Assembly: GCF_024582695.1 (NCBI RefSeq)
Contig: NZ_CP102081.1
Location: 744,001 to 808,000, forward strand
Origin: Mycoplasma sp. 1578d
GTDB lineage: Bacteria > Bacillota_I > Bacilli_A > Mycoplasmatales > Metamycoplasmataceae
Reading direction: 5' to 3'
Length of the DNA stretch: 64,000 bases
Shown piece by piece: positions 1 through 9,591 of this stretch (within the stretch, counting starts at the first letter, position 1; each line of letters starts with the position of its first letter). A model generated the notes under the pieces. It saw only the letters and a program-made list of their open reading frames with translations. It did not search any database and had not been told where the DNA came from. The position numbers and the translations under genes were made by a program.

Positions 1-786
1 CAAAGCTTTATTAAAATTAGCGGTGCTGGTAAATTGAGATATTTAAACCTTACTCCATTAGTAGGGGATGATGTTATAGTAGAAAATAATCAAGTCAGTC
101 AAATTTTAGAACGGAAAAATGAATTTATTCGTCCAAAAGTGGCTAATATTGATCAAATGATTTTGCTAATGTCTTTTAAAGAGCCACAATTTAGTAGTTT
201 CTTGTTCGATAAGTATTTATCAATTGTGGAAAATAAAAAAATCACTCCAATTTTATTCTTTACTAAAGCTGATTTAAGTCAAGATTATATGATTGTTGAA
301 CAATACAGAAAAATGAATTATCAATGTTATTTAATTAACAACAACAATCCAACATACGTAAATGATGTTAAAAGAATCTTTAAAAATAAATACTCAGTAT
401 TTATGGGGCAAACAGGAGTCGGAAAAACAACAACAATTAACAAATTAAGTAATAATAATTATCAAACGCAAGCTATTTCTAAAGCACTAGGAAGAGGAAA
501 GCATACCACTCGGGCAATTCATATTACTGAATTTAATCATGGTTATTTGATTGATACCCCTGGATTTTCGTCACTGGATTTAGATATGAATAAGTATGAA
601 CTAGCACGTAGTTTTGAACAATTTGACAAGCTTGCCCAACAATGTAAATTTCGTTCATGCTTGCATTTAAACGAAACAATTAATGTCTGTGCGATTAAGC
701 AGGCTGTTGAAAATGGTTCAATTCCACAATTTAGATATGATAATTATTTAAAATTACAAAACCAACTTACAGAAAAGGAAAAATAA
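1..786 (+). CDS. rsgA: Ribosome small-subunit-dependent GTPase A (5' end outside window)
   Basis: Assembly GTPase that acts late in 30S maturation. The reading frame is open from base 1 and begins inside the N-terminal OB-fold (RYLNLTPLVGDDV), so the true start lies before the window; 261 residues are visible. The GTPase motifs come in the circularly permuted order typical of RsgA: TKADLS (G4) first, then the P-loop GQTGVGKTT, then DTPGFSSLD (G3). A C-terminal zinc motif follows (Cys-x4-Cys-x-His with a further Cys in NVCAIK). The stop codon overlaps the ATG of rpe. The rsgA-rpe order is common in mycoplasmas, usually behind a phosphatase/kinase pair that would lie just outside the window. 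Confidence 0.95.
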   Translation, partial: QSFIKISGAGKLRYLNLTPLVGDDVIVENNQVSQILERKNEFIRPKVANIDQMILLMSFKEPQFSSFLFDKYLSIVENKKITPILFFTKADLSQDYMIVEQYRKMNYQCYLINNNNPTYVNDVKRIFKNKYSVFMGQTGVGKTTTINKLSNNNYQTQAISKALGRGKHTTRAIHITEFNHGYLIDTPGFSSLDLDMNKYELARSFEQFDKLAQQCKFRSCLHLNETINVCAIKQAVENGSIPQFRYDNYLKLQNQLTEKEK

Positions 787-1463
787 TGAAAAAATACGTT
801 ACACCTAGTTTATTAAATGCTGATCCTAAACAACGCCCCAAAATGGCTGAGCATTTAATTGAACAGGGGATCAAATGAATTCACTATGATATTATGGATG
901 GAGAATTTGTTCAAAATACTGCCATTGAAGTGGGCGAAATTATTAATATTGATAAAAATGTCACTAAACATTTTAAAGATGCACACTTAATGGTACAAGA
1001 CCCTTATTTATACGCTAATTTACTGAGTGAACACGTTGAATTAATAACTTTTCACTATGAAGCAATCGTTGATGATACTGAAGAATTTTTAAACTATTTA
1101 ATTGATAATAAAGATCAATTAAAAATAGGTTTAGCAATTAAACCACATACACCTGTAGAAAGTATTAAAGAATTTTTGCCACATTTATCACTAGTATTAG
1201 TTATGTCAGTAGAACCGGGTAAGGGTGGGCAAAAATTTATGCCTATTGCTCTAGATAAAATTAAAGAACTTAAGAATCTTCGTGCGGTGCATTCATATCA
1301 ATACTTAATTCAGGTTGATGGTGGAATTAATGATCAAACTGGTCCGCTTTGTTTTAAAGCTGGAGCTGACGCTTGTGTGGCAGGTACTTATTTAGTTTCT
1401 GAACCAACTAAAGATCGAATTAACACAATTTTAGGTAATAAATATAAAAACAAAGCGAATTAA
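786..1463 (+). CDS. rpe: Ribulose-phosphate 3-epimerase
   Basis: Interconverts ribulose-5-phosphate and xylulose-5-phosphate in the pentose phosphate pathway. 225 residues, a usual family length. Visible signatures are the N-terminal PSLLNAD, the metal-binding HYDIMDGEF, LMVQDP, VEPGKGGQKF and the phosphate-binding VDGGIN plus GADACVAGTY. The ATG overlaps the rsgA stop (TAATG), which indicates translational coupling. One TGA lies at the tryptophan before IHYDIMDG. The last codons lie inside a perfect palindrome shared with the convergent gene downstream. Confidence 0.95.
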
Positions 1464-1476
1464 TTCGCTTTGTTTT
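1447..1476. terminator. Palindrome between convergent genes, inside both coding ends
   Basis: A perfect 30-base palindrome with arms AAAACAAAGCGAATT and its complement. It contains the last codons of rpe on the plus strand and of the lipoprotein gene on the minus strand, so both proteins end Asn-Lys-Ala-Asn-stop. An A tract at one side and a T tract at the other fit a bidirectional intrinsic terminator. Confidence 0.75.
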
Positions 1477-2269
1477 CTCTTATGTAGTTATTTAGTTTAA
1501 AGTCATAATTATAAGCAAATTTGTATTCTTTCATATATTCGAGTTCATTATCAGTAATTGCTTTATTGTGGTCGATTTTATCGATTAACTCAAAATATTT
1601 TTCTTTTTTCTTGTGTATTTCTTCTATTAATTGTTCATATTCTCGGTCAGTAAAAACTTGGCTTAGTTTTTTTGTTTCAAAAAAACTTTTTGCAACATCA
1701 TCAAAAAATTTTTTTGTTCAAAATTCGTACCAAAATACTTGGTTGTTGACTTTGTCGTATTTGGATTCTGTTTTTCTTGAAATATAATATTTTTTCAGTT
1801 CTTCTTGAGCAGATGTAAGTCCAATAAAATTAGATTTGCCCTGAGTATCCAAAATAATATATGCTTGCATTACACCAAGTGAATCGTATTCAATTGTATT
1901 TTCTAAAATTCTTTTTAAGAGAATTTTACCTATGCTTAATTGTGATTGAATTTGAGCGGCTAATTGCTGCTGTTGTTGCTCTGGAACAACATTTGCTGCA
2001 ATTGAACTGTTAAGATTAATTTGTTCTAGAATTTTTTGATACACTTCAAGTGAAGAATGAAGCGGAACGAGCATATATTGTAATTTTTTGTTATTTTCTG
2101 GCGATTGTGCAGCAGTATTTTCAACTTTTTTAACAAAGTTCTCAAACTCAATTGCACTATTTTTAAATGTCTTTGGTAAAAACGGATTCTCACATGAAAC
2201 AAGCAAAAAAGAACTTAAACTCACTATTGTATAAGGAAACAATCACAATAATTTTTTAATTTTTTTCAT
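1460..2269 (-). CDS. Putative lipoprotein, unknown function
   Basis: 269 residues. The start is the ATG before KKIKKLLWLFPY, which gives a basic N-terminus, a hydrophobic stretch and a lipobox ending LLVSC around residue 27; this predicts a diacylated lipoprotein on the outer face of the membrane. The body is charged and helical with a Gln-rich patch (EQQQQQLAAQ) and no enzyme motif I recognise. It is the last gene of the train that starts at gdpP and lies 9 bases beyond the pgsA stop. Its 3' end overlaps rpe by four bases, tail to tail. Confidence 0.75.
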
Positions 2270-2278
2270 ATGTAATAA

Positions 2279-2959
2279 CTATTTTTTATTTTTAAGTTTC
2301 AGTGCTTTATCTAAATATTGATAACCTGAGGCATAACTTATTCCAACTGCTCCAATTAGTCCTAATAGTACTAAAATTGAAAATGCTCTCTTAGCTGCTG
2401 AAACTACTTCGTTTAAACTTCCTAAAATACCTGAATCATAATTTGCACTATTAAAAATCGCGTTGATTAATAAAGTAACAATAATTAAAATTGAAATATA
2501 AAAAGTTTTAATTCTAGCTAGTTGATTAGCTTTAATATCAACTTGTTGACGTGCCATTTGAATTCTTAATCCATCAACAATTAGATCACGAATAATAATT
2601 AATACAACAAGGCCGACATTAAATCAACCCGATAAAATTAAATAAATAAGGCCGACAATTGTAATGATTTTGTCAGCTAAAGGATCTCAAAGCTTTCCAA
2701 AATCTGAAACAGTTTTTCATTTGCGAGCTAAGTATCCATCAACAAAATCAGTTGAAATAGCAATTGTAAAAAAGACAAACATTAACCATGATAACCAAGG
2801 TTGATAATCAATGATTCTAGCAAATCCTACTTGAAAGACCTTATAACCATGAAAAATTAAAAAAGCAGTGAGAAAAAATGCCATTCAGATGCGAATCATG
2901 GTTAGAATATTAGGAATGTTGTTTTTATTAAGTTTTAAATTGAGTTTAAATTTGGACAT
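2279..2959 (-). CDS. pgsA: CDP-diacylglycerol-glycerol-3-phosphate 3-phosphatidyltransferase
   Basis: Membrane enzyme that makes phosphatidylglycerol phosphate from CDP-diacylglycerol and glycerol-3-phosphate. 226 residues. The family motif D-x2-D-G-x2-A-R-x8-G-x3-D-x3-D is present as DFVDGYLARKW followed by GKLWDPLADK, with TGA read as Trp at four sites. Several hydrophobic segments fit the integral-membrane family. The gene begins 3 bases after the stop of the upstream unknown gene, so it is part of the same transcript. Confidence 0.93.
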
Positions 2960-2962
2960 AAA

Positions 2963-3496
2963 TTACCTTCTTTCAATTAATTTTCTTTTTTCAAAGGCAT
3001 AATGTTGATTTAGATAATCAACTTCTTTTTGAACATCTTGTTCTGAAATAAGCTCTTTGGCTTTTTTGGCTTGCTCTTTAAAAAAATAAATTTCTTTTGA
3101 ACACTTTTTCATTCATGAGTTTGGTTTAATGTCTTTTAAATGATTTAAATTTTTCACAAAATCTTGCATTTCTGGATTTGGCAAGACAAATCGTTTAAAT
3201 CGATCTAAAGTCATAACGTGATTTAAATATTCAATTGGAATTGCGTTAATATCTTTCATTTTCATGTCACCAATACTAACTTTAAAGTTTTCTAATTCTT
3301 CTTCGTTTAATTCAATTAAACGATTAATGCTAATAATTAGTGTTTGCGAATATTCTTTAGCTTCGGCTTTAAATTGTTCTAATAATTTCTTTTCTTTTCG
3401 AGCATCAATTTTATCTTTTATAGTTTTGAAAAGGAAAAATCCAGCCACTAAGGAAACTAATGCTCCAAAGACAATTCATATAAAAATATCGCCCAT
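2963..3496 (-). CDS. Hypothetical protein with N-terminal membrane anchor
   Basis: 177 residues. The start is the ATG before GDIFIWIVFGALV, preceded by AGGAG. One hydrophobic segment (about residues 5-26) is followed by a basic, helical, cytoplasm-type region rich in Lys and Glu. I do not recognise a family. It sits between the 106-residue unknown gene and pgsA with only a few bases between genes, so it is clearly co-transcribed. An internal TGA (Trp) lies near residue 129. Confidence 0.7.
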
Positions 3497-3503
3497 ATGT
3501 CTC

Positions 3504-3824
3504 CTATTTTGTGATTTTTAACCTTCATTTATCAGGTTTTTGTTCGGTAAATTGTTGCATAATGCTTTCTAGTTCCTTTTCACTTAAAGTTGAACGTTGA
3601 ATTTCACTGTGTAAATAAGCACTATATTGACGATAGTTAAAACTTGGTTTAGGAGTGATTTTTTTATACACTACTCGTGAACCAGTTGATAATGGTTCAT
3701 CAATTTCTACTTGAGTGTTTGCGACAAGATCTTTCATTTCTTTTTTGATAATTTTAAGCTCTTGTGCTAGTTTTTCATGTTCTTCAGCAAGTAATTTTAA
3801 TTTTTCAATATTAGCAATTTCCAT
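3504..3824 (-). CDS. Small hypothetical protein
   Basis: 106 residues, soluble and charged. The N-terminal half is predicted coiled-coil (KLKLLAEEHEKLAQELKIIK), followed by a tail with YRQYSAYLHSEIQRSTLSEK. The reading frame passes a TGA (Trp) eight codons before the TAG stop. The TAG overlaps the ribosome binding site of the next gene. There is no family I can name. It lies downstream of mgtE after a short gap. Confidence 0.65.
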
Positions 3825-3874
3825 TATTTCCTTATCAACAATTTATTTATTACTTTTATTATATCTTTTTTGAG

Positions 3875-5368
3875 CTAATTAACAATCGGGTTGGTTGGTA
3901 TTATTCCCAGTGCCACCCCAAGTGTGAGCATTCCGATATTAATTCCAAAGAAAATAAGAGTAGAAATAGCATCAGAGAGTGTAGCTAAAATTGGAGCTGA
4001 CATGACAGCTGGATCTTTTTTAAATTTCACAGCAATAATTGGAATAACGGTTCCAAGCATCTTAGCAATAATCACGACTGCAAAAAGTGAAAATGAGCTT
4101 CCTAAAATTACAAAAGCTAGTGCACTTCATGGCACTCCAGCTGTACGAAAAATTACAAAGTATAAAAAGAGTCTAAGAATGTTAAAGATAAACATTAACA
4201 CACCAACAATAATCGCAACTCTAACTTCTTTTAAAATTGCCTTCCCTGCATCTCTAAATTCAAGCTCTCCTAAAGCTGTAGCCCTAGTAATTGTGGTTGA
4301 GCTTTGTGAACCAGCATTCCCTGCTGAACCAGAAATAACTGGAATTAAAGCCACAATAATAGCTGCAGGAATGGTGATGTGAAGCGTTTCTGTAAGAAAA
4401 CTTTCACTAATATTGGTGAATTTTTCAATAACTAACTGACTAATGGTGGCTGAAAGCATTAAAATAAGCAATCATAAAATCCGTGATTTCACAATAGTCC
4501 AAACAGTTGTTTTTAAATAACTCTCTTCAGCAGCATCTGGGTTAATCCCACTCATTTTATAAATATCTTCAGTAGCTGCTTCTTGGATAACATCAATAAC
4601 ATCATCAGATGTAATCATCCCGATGAGATAATTTTCACGATTAATAACTGGGAGAGCTGATTGATCTTGATCGGCAAAAATTAAGGATGCTTCTTCTTTA
4701 GAATCGTATGTATGTACTGAACGTACTGGTGAGTAAATTTCATCGATAATTTCTTCTTCATCCGAAAAAACAATCTCTTCGAGCATAACTGAACCAAGCA
4801 AAACTCCTCTTTGATCCACAACATATAAGTGATGACTTAATTCAACTTTATTTTTATAATCGCGACGAATCTTAGCTAAAGCTTTTTTACAAGTCAAAGT
4901 ATTAGTCACAGTTGAAATATCCACTGACATAATACTTCCGACTTGATTATCGTTGTATGATAAAATTGAGTTAATTTTTTCCCGTTTTTGGGGATCAGTA
5001 TTATTGAGAATTTTTCGAGTTAAATTAGCTGGTAAATCTTCTAAAATATCAGCAAGCTCATCAGTTTGAAGTTCTTGCAAAAGTTTCATTCCTCATTCTT
5101 CAGTTAAATTATTAACTAATTTAAATTGAATGTTTTCATCTAAATATGAAAATAATTCAGCTGCATCAACTGTTTTGAGAGAGCGTAGTAAAAATAATTG
5201 CGAACTAGGATCTAAACTTTCAGTAGCATATGCAATATCAGCTAAAGTATATTGATCTAAGAAATCGCGAATTTTTTTAATACTTTTACTTTGAATTAAT
5301 TCGGTTAATTCAAGGAGGATTTGATTTTCAAAATCATTTAATAAATCGTATTTCTTGTTTTCTGACAT
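3875..5368 (-). CDS. mgtE: Magnesium transporter MgtE
   Basis: Mg2+ channel of the MgtE/SLC41 family, 497 residues. Domain order is visible: an N-terminal helical MgtE_N domain (LQTDELADILEDLPANLTRK), two CBS domains (GSIMSVDISTVTNTL; YSPVRSVHTYDSKEEASLIF), and a C-terminal membrane domain with the conserved PVISGSAGNAGSQSSTTITR segment. A good AGGAGG site precedes the ATG. It follows cdaM by 23 bases. I see no obvious Mg2+ riboswitch in front of it. Confidence 0.95.
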
Positions 5369-5391
5369 GCAAACCTCCTTTCTGATAGCGG

Positions 5392-5976
5392 TTAATCTTT
5401 AATATATTTAAGAAGTGTTTCTTTAAATTCGCTAATTGGCACTTTGGTCATTAAGCCACCTTTTAAAATGCTAATTACCCCGGTTTCTTCTGATACAACA
5501 ATAGTAGTAGCATCAGATTGTTCTGAAATTCCCAGTGCAGCTCGATGACGTGAACCAAAGCTATTATCAAGACTTTTTTTAGTGATTTTATAAAAAGTAG
5601 AAGCATAGTAAATTTTATTATCTCTAATAATAACTGCTCCATCGTGAATTGGGCTTTCTTTACTAAAAATAGCAATTAACAATGAACTTGATAAATTAGC
5701 GTTTAAAATAATTCCGTCTGTACGTAAATTATCTAAACTTTCATTGTTCTCTAGAGTAATTAAAGCTCCGATTCGTTTTTTAGATAAATATTCGACTGTG
5801 TCTTTGAGCTCATAAATCAAACGTTCTTGTGAAGAAGTCCCTAAGCTTAGATATTTGTTTTTGACAATTTTCTTGGAAATAAAATTACTAATTCTTGGTC
5901 ACAGTAAAACCGATAAGATTCCTAGACAAATTCAAAAAGTAGCCAGCACAAAGATTAAAATAATAATTAAAATCAT
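5392..5976 (-). CDS. cdaM: Diadenylate cyclase (c-di-AMP synthase)
   Basis: Makes cyclic di-AMP from two ATP. 194 residues: one N-terminal membrane helix (ILIIILIFVLATFWICLGIL) then a DisA_N domain. The catalytic DGA (PIHDGAVI) and RHR (SFGSRHRAALG) motifs are intact. A single helix plus cyclase is the layout of the mycoplasma enzyme CdaM rather than three-helix CdaA. It lies two bases downstream of a small membrane protein and directly upstream of mgtE. The degrading enzyme gdpP is 3.6 kb upstream on the same strand. Confidence 0.93.
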
Positions 5977-5977
5977 A

Positions 5978-6271
5978 TTAACCTGCAAAGATACTAATTG
6001 CGTAAGCTCCTAAAAATAACAATGTAATTACTAGCACAATAATGCTAATGTAAATCAAATTCATGACTAAAGCTCTTTTGCGAGCTTTAGCTTGAGCAAG
6101 AAGTTCTTCTGGCGATTTTTCTGGTAATAGGTTTCCACTTGAATCGTATGTTTGAGCAATAATACGAGCAATTTCTGCTTTTCTCAAGTTTATTAAATGT
6201 TCTGGATCAAGTTTAGAATCAGATTTTTGGGCTGGTTTTTCCTTGTTTTTTAAAAAAATTTTAATATCCAT
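5978..6271 (-). CDS. Small membrane protein, unknown
   Basis: 97 residues: a charged N-terminal half and one C-terminal membrane helix (LIYISIIVLVITLLFLGAYA). No family is recognised. It lies immediately before cdaM with 1 base between the stop and the next ATG, the place where other Firmicutes carry cdaR. It has no YbbR-like repeats, so a CdaR role cannot be claimed; a partner role for the cyclase is only an inference from position. A terminator lies between it and the CNNM gene upstream, so it probably starts its own transcript. Confidence 0.7.
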   Translation of the reverse strand: MDIKIFLKNKEKPAQKSDSKLDPEHLINLRKAEIARIIAQTYDSSGNLLPEKSPEELLAQAKARKRALVMNLIYISIIVLVITLLFLGAYAISIFAG

Positions 6272-6345
6272 AATACCTTCTTAAAATATTTATATTTAAA
6301 TTTTACTTTATCAGACTAAAAATATAAATTTTTTGTTAATAAAAT

Positions 6346-6369
6346 AAAAATTGTCCAGAGACAATTTTT
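6346..6369 (-). terminator. Intrinsic terminator after the CNNM/CorC gene
   Basis: A ten-base stem AAAAATTGTC / GACAATTTTT with a four-base loop, just below the stop of the CNNM gene. It separates the gdpP-dnaB part of the gene train from the cdaM-mgtE part. Confidence 0.75.
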
Positions 6370-6377
6370 GCAAGGAT

Positions 6378-7613
6378 TTACAATTTATTAATCTCAATAA
6401 TGCTATAACTTTTCTTATCTTTAGCAATTGAAATGACTTTGAATTGATATTTGTCTTCTAAAGTAAAAGAAGTTTTCTTATAAAGTTTCTTATCTCCACT
6501 TTTTTTGAGCAAATACTGCTCTAATGTTAGTTCTTCTTCATCAGGTTCAAGAAGAGAGACTTGAATATCTAATTGTTTAAAAACATCATAAACAAATAGT
6601 CCAGATTGCACTTGTGATTTTTCCAGCGATAATTCATAAATTTCTTCATCATTGTCATGCTCATCGTAAATTTCACCGACAATTTCTTCGAGAATATCCT
6701 CAATTGTGATTATTCCTTTAACTTTAGTCGAATTATTATTTTCTACTACTAGTCCCATCTGAGCACGATCTTTTCTTAGTTTATCTAGAGCTGATGAAAG
6801 AAGTGAATTTGCTGAAATGTACGGAAGAGTCTGCATATAAGTAATTATTTTTCCTTTTTTAAGGTGAAAAATATCTTTGAGCATAACCATACCGATTAAT
6901 TGATCATTTTTCATAATTGGAAGTCGAGAATAATTAGTTTTTTTGAACATTTCCTTAGCTGTAGCAATATTATCTTTGTAATCTAAATATGATACATCCT
7001 TTAAACGAATATAGTGTTGCTGTACTTTAGTTGAGTCTAAGTCTAAAGCATTTTTCACTAAAATGCTTTCTCCAGTTTGCAATACTCCTTCATTTTGAGC
7101 TAAATTAATCATGGTTTTAAGATCATCTTCAGTATGAGTTATTAACACTTCTTTCCCGATTTTACTGATTGGAAGTGTAAGTACTCATAAAATTCAGTAC
7201 ATAATTTCAATAAAGGGCGAAAAGATTTGTAAGTATCTAACACAATGATGTTTAGCGATTAGTTTAGGACCAATTTCACCAAAAATTAAAAGCACTGGGG
7301 TGACAATTGCAATTGAAATAACAGTTGGTCAAACATTATCATTGCCAAATATTTGCGAAAGTAGTAGCGATGTGAGTACAGAAGACCCAACATTGACAAT
7401 GTTGTTTCCAATTAAAATAGTTCCTAAAATTTGGTTAAATTTATTCTTTTGTTTTTGAATTAAGGTTGCATTGCGGGCTTTTTCTTCAACTAAAGCATTA
7501 ATTTTAGCCGCTGAAATAATGCTATATGCTGTTTCACTTCCACTAAAAATGCTACTGAGTAAAAATAAAATAAATAAAACAATTAATAGAATAATTATCA
7601 AGTGCGTTGGCAT
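6378..7613 (-). CDS. CNNM/CorC-family (HlyC-like) transporter protein
   Basis: 411 residues. It has an N-terminal DUF21/CNNM membrane domain (SSIFSGSETAYSIISAAKIN; later IFGEIGPKLIAKHH), a CBS pair (TTKVKGIITIEDILEEIVGEI is typical of the family) and a C-terminal CorC/HlyC domain (DVFKQLDIQVSLLE). Family members are linked to Mg2+ or Na+ efflux and were once called haemolysins. The ATG at 7613 is chosen over a TTG two codons upstream because AAAGGAG is properly spaced. It follows dnaB by 60 bases and ends at a terminator. Confidence 0.88.
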
Positions 7614-7673
7614 TAGCAATCTCCTTTAGACTTGATAATTAAATGATGGGATATAGGTTCCATGAAAAACTCC

Positions 7674-9146
7674 TTATTTGTTTGAATCCTTGATAAATTC
7701 GGTAAAACTAACAATTTCTCCATTATATTGTAAACCAGCTAATCCAAGCTGTCCGTTCCGATTTTTAGCTACTGAAAGTAGAGTATTATAACTCATATCT
7801 TCTCTTTTGTCTTCAGCATTTCGACTTAAAAAGATCACAATATCAGCATCTTGTTCAATTGACCCTGATTCTCTAAGATCGTGCAATTGAGGTCGTTTAT
7901 CTTCACGTGTTTCAACAGTACGTGAAAGTTGCGACAGTGCCATAATAGGAATTTTCATTTCTAAAGCTAAGGTTTTAAGGTTCCGTGAAATAGTTGAAAC
8001 TTCCTGTTGACGATTCCCGCGTCCTCCTTGTGGTCCAGAAATAAGTTGGAGATAATCAATGATAATTAAGTCAAGTTGATAGTTTAAATTTTTGTTTAAT
8101 AGTCTTAATTTTCAAGTAATATCGTCTATACTGCTAGTTGGCACGTCATCAAAATATACATTCATTTTATCAAATGATAAAGCAAACGAATCTAATTTTG
8201 ATTTTTCATATGAATTAAGTCTTTTAGGATCTTGAATTTTGTTGAGTGGAATTTCTGAATGGGTAGATAAAAAACGTGAAGTCAATTCACTTGCTGGCAT
8301 TTCAAGGGAAATAAAGGCTACATGCCGAATTTTAGTGTCTTGATCATTAATTGAATTAATAATTTGATCATTGCTTGCTCGCAAATTTTCTAAAGTAATA
8401 TTGCGGGCAATATTAAGAGCAAAAGCAGTTTTCCCAATTCCGGGACGAGCAGCTAGAATGATAAATTGACCTGGTTTGAAGCCATTGACAAATTTATCTA
8501 CCGCTTCAAATTCAGTTTTAATAACAAAATCTTCACTTACTCCAGTTAAGCGTTCATTAATTGAATTGAGCAATTCTTGCGAAGTATCATAAATGTGTTT
8601 AAATGAACTGCTTTGAATTGAATTTTGTGAATTATCTGAAAGGAATTGCTGAATATTTGAATATGCTTCCTTCCAGTCCATTTGACCAGTACCGTTTTTA
8701 ATTTTGTTAATTTCATATTCATAATAAGCTTCAACATTTCGCATTTTAGTTAGATCAATTAGTTTTTCCACATTGGTTAAAAAGTGGGTTTCGTTCACTA
8801 TCTTTGAGGCAATAAGTGAAATTAATAGTGGAGTTACTTCAGTAAAGGCATTATTATTTTTAATTTGGTCTAAATTCTGGACTAAATTAGCAAAATCAAA
8901 GAACGGGAATGCACTTCCCATTTTGTTTTTGAGAAATAAAATATAGCGAAATAACTGTTTATTTTCTGGAACAAAAAAGTTATCTTCTTTAAGATATTGA
9001 GCTCCCCGTTGTTGCATTTCTTCGTCTAAGATCATTGAGGCGAGAATGCTTTTTTCAATTTCGTCATCTTGAAATAATGTTTGGGGATTTAAAAAATTAT
9101 TAATCAGCGTTAAGTAGTTTGTTTCCGGTTTACTATTTTGCGACAT
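7674..9146 (-). CDS. dnaB: Replicative DNA helicase
   Basis: Hexameric helicase that unwinds DNA at the replication fork. 490 residues. The N-terminal DnaB domain (DDEIEKSILASMILDEE) is followed by the RecA-like ATPase core with Walker A ARPGIGKTAFALN, Walker B DLIIIDYLQLI and the family signature SRTVETREDKRP...DLRESGSIEQDADI. Its ATG lies inside the 3' end of rplI. rplI-dnaB adjacency is common in Firmicutes and mycoplasmas. Confidence 0.95.
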
Positions 9147-9591
9147 TTATGCTAATTTCCAATCTCACAATTGCGTGAATATCTTTATATAAATTGACAT
9201 TCACTTCATGAGTACCTTCTGACACAAAGTGAATTTTTTCTAAAGCGTGTTTGGGTAAATTATAACCAAGTTTTTTGAGTTCATCGTGTACTTCTTTAGT
9301 TGAAACGCTTTTATGAACGTGCAAATTAAAATTCTTATCCACAGCAGCTTTAAGAACAAATTTAAGGGTGAGTGTTTCAAGTTCTTCTTTAATTTTTAAA
9401 AAATTACTTCTTTTAGCGTGTTCATCAGCTGAGAGTTGTTGTAATTTACGTTCAAGACTTTTAGCTGTTTTTTCATTATAAGGCAAGGCAAATCCGTTTT
9501 TGACTAAAAAGTTGCTTCCATATCCATTCGACACTTCAACAATAGTGTTTGCTTTTCCTTCTTTACAATCTTTAATTAAAATTACTTTCAT
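9133..9591 (-). CDS. rplI: 50S ribosomal protein L9
   Basis: 152 residues. The N-terminal rRNA-binding domain starts MKVILIKDCKEGK and has the conserved VSNGYGSNFLVKNGFA; a long helix and a C-terminal domain follow. An AGGAG lies 8 bases before the ATG. It overlaps gdpP upstream by 20 bases and dnaB downstream by 14 bases, so the three are translationally coupled. Confidence 0.96.
   Translation of the reverse strand: MKVILIKDCKEGKANTIVEVSNGYGSNFLVKNGFALPYNEKTAKSLERKLQQLSADEHAKRSNFLKIKEELETLTLKFVLKAAVDKNFNLHVHKSVSTKEVHDELKKLGYNLPKHALEKIHFVSEGTHEVNVNLYKDIHAIVRLEISINVAK

Noticed and set aside
3891-4382. 163-codon plus-strand frame opposite mgtE
   Set aside because: Antisense shadow of a clearly conserved membrane domain.
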